64,000 nt of DNA from Erwinia sp. E_sp_B01_1 (lineage in GTDB: Bacteria; Pseudomonadota; Gammaproteobacteria; Enterobacterales; Enterobacteriaceae): the NCBI RefSeq assembly GCF_036865545.1, contig NZ_CP142208.1:3410001-3474000 (forward strand), given 5' to 3'. How positions within the stretch are numbered: position 1 is the stretch's first letter; each line of letters begins with the position of its first letter. The position numbers were made by a program, and so were the translations under genes. Of this stretch, positions 63,384-64,000 are shown in pieces. The notes below the pieces were generated by a model. That model saw only the letters and a program-made list of their open reading frames with translations, made no database searches and was not told the origin of the DNA.

Positions 63384-64000
63384 CTATATTCCCATCGCCA
63401 TCGCAACCAGCAAATAGAGGTTCAGCGCCACCACAATCACTACTATCACTTTGCCTGCCCACTGCATCCCACGGGAGTTAACCATATCTCCCATCAGCTC
63501 GCGGTTGCCGGTGAAGGTCAGCAACGGCACCAGCGCCAGGGCAATACCAAAGCTGAGCAGGACCTGGCTCATCACCAGAATCCGGGTAGGTTCCCATCCG
63601 GCCATAATGACAATAAAAGAAGGGAGCATGGTGATCACCCGACGCACCAGCAGCGGAATGTGGACGTGAATAAAGCCCTGCATCACCACCTGTCCGGCCA
63701 TGGTTCCCACCACGGTAGAGGAGAGTCCTGCTGCCAGCAGGCTCAGGCCAAACACCAGCGCAGCCGCACGGCCCAGCAGAGGGTCAAGCGTCAGATAAGC
63801 CTGGTCGAGATCGGCGATGCCGGTATGTCCGCTGAAGTGGAAGGCTGCTGCTGCCGTCGCCATCATCGCCAGGTTGACGAAACCGGCGATGGTCATGGCA
63901 ATGGCCACATCCAGCTTGGTTGAAGAGTAGCGCTGCTCACGAGTGCCGCCGTCCGGGCTTTGTGTCAGAGAGGAGTGCAGATAGATGACGTGCGGCATAA
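63384..64000 (-). CDS. mntH: NRAMP manganese transporter MntH, C-terminal part
   Basis: Only the 3' part (about 205 codons) is inside the window; the frame runs off the right edge. It shows the late NRAMP spans: [40 protein letters not shown] with GQVVMQGF, and the end [13 protein letters not shown]. MntH is an inner-membrane, proton-driven Mn(II)/Fe(II) importer. It is convergent with ypeC as in E. coli. Confidence 0.95.
   Translation of the reverse strand, partial: MPHVIYLHSSLTQSPDGGTREQRYSSTKLDVAIAMTIAGFVNLAMMATAAAAFHFSGHTGIADLDQAYLTLDPLLGRAAALVFGLSLLAAGLSSTVVGTMAGQVVMQGFIHVHIPLLVRRVITMLPSFIVIMAGWEPTRILVMSQVLLSFGIALALVPLLTFTGNRELMGDMVNSRGMQWAGKVIVVIVVALNLYLLVAMAMGI

Overview
The window is chromosomal DNA of an enterobacterium, most probably of the Erwinia/Pantoea group. 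The backbone order yfdC - argW tRNA ... ypdK - alaC - ypdA - ypdB - glk - (ipdC) - ypeC - mntH is the E. coli K-12 order around yfdC-argW and alaC-mntH. The indolepyruvate decarboxylase next to glk is typical of plant-associated Erwiniaceae. Protein matches are from memory and by eye; no database search was run.

Layout. 1-1884: start of ccmA (cut by the window edge), yfdC, a 33-residue membrane peptide and tRNA-Arg(CCU). 2045-38905: a type VI secretion system (T6SS) cluster, all on the minus strand and read from right to left: tssB, tssC, tssK, tssL, an OmpA-domain gene, hcp, clpV, then two effector cassettes, then tssM, tssA, tssF, tssG, tssJ, tssE and a vasL-like gene. All thirteen core tss functions are present. 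Between clpV and tssM the cassette [HExxH protein - lipoprotein - small membrane protein - vgrG - effector - immunity - PAAR - 384/386-residue membrane protein - tssM] occurs twice. The upstream copy carries a Tle1-type phospholipase and ends in a truncated tssM. The downstream copy carries an unrecognised effector in two frames, paired with an SUMF1-fold lipoprotein, and ends in the complete tssM. A relic of a divergent clpV 3' end is fused to the truncated tssM and marks the recombination joint.

38906-43910: a long AT-rich regulatory stretch, small acidic, lipoprotein and periplasmic genes, a seven-unit octanucleotide repeat, and a chemoreceptor. 44121-52830: a yhjX-like pyruvate transporter gene (frame broken) behind three PyrR(YpdB)-type half-sites, an SMP-30 family gene, small lipoproteins, an iclR-usp operon divergent from an MFS/HlyD efflux pair with a double palindrome between them, and ypdK. 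52881-64000: alaC, a GNAT acetyltransferase, a DUF1479 oxygenase-like gene, the ypdAB pyruvate-sensing two-component system, glk, ipdC, yghZ, ypeC and the 3' part of mntH.

How it fits together: the T6SS builds a contractile injector loaded by VgrG/PAAR spikes that carry the cassette effectors, each beside a periplasmic immunity candidate. YpdAB very probably activates the yhjX-like gene about 12 kb away through the conserved repeats. Four genes (vasL, the second effector, yhjX, the MFS pump) are each broken by a shift at or beside a homopolymer. This recurring pattern makes base-calling error a serious alternative to real inactivation.
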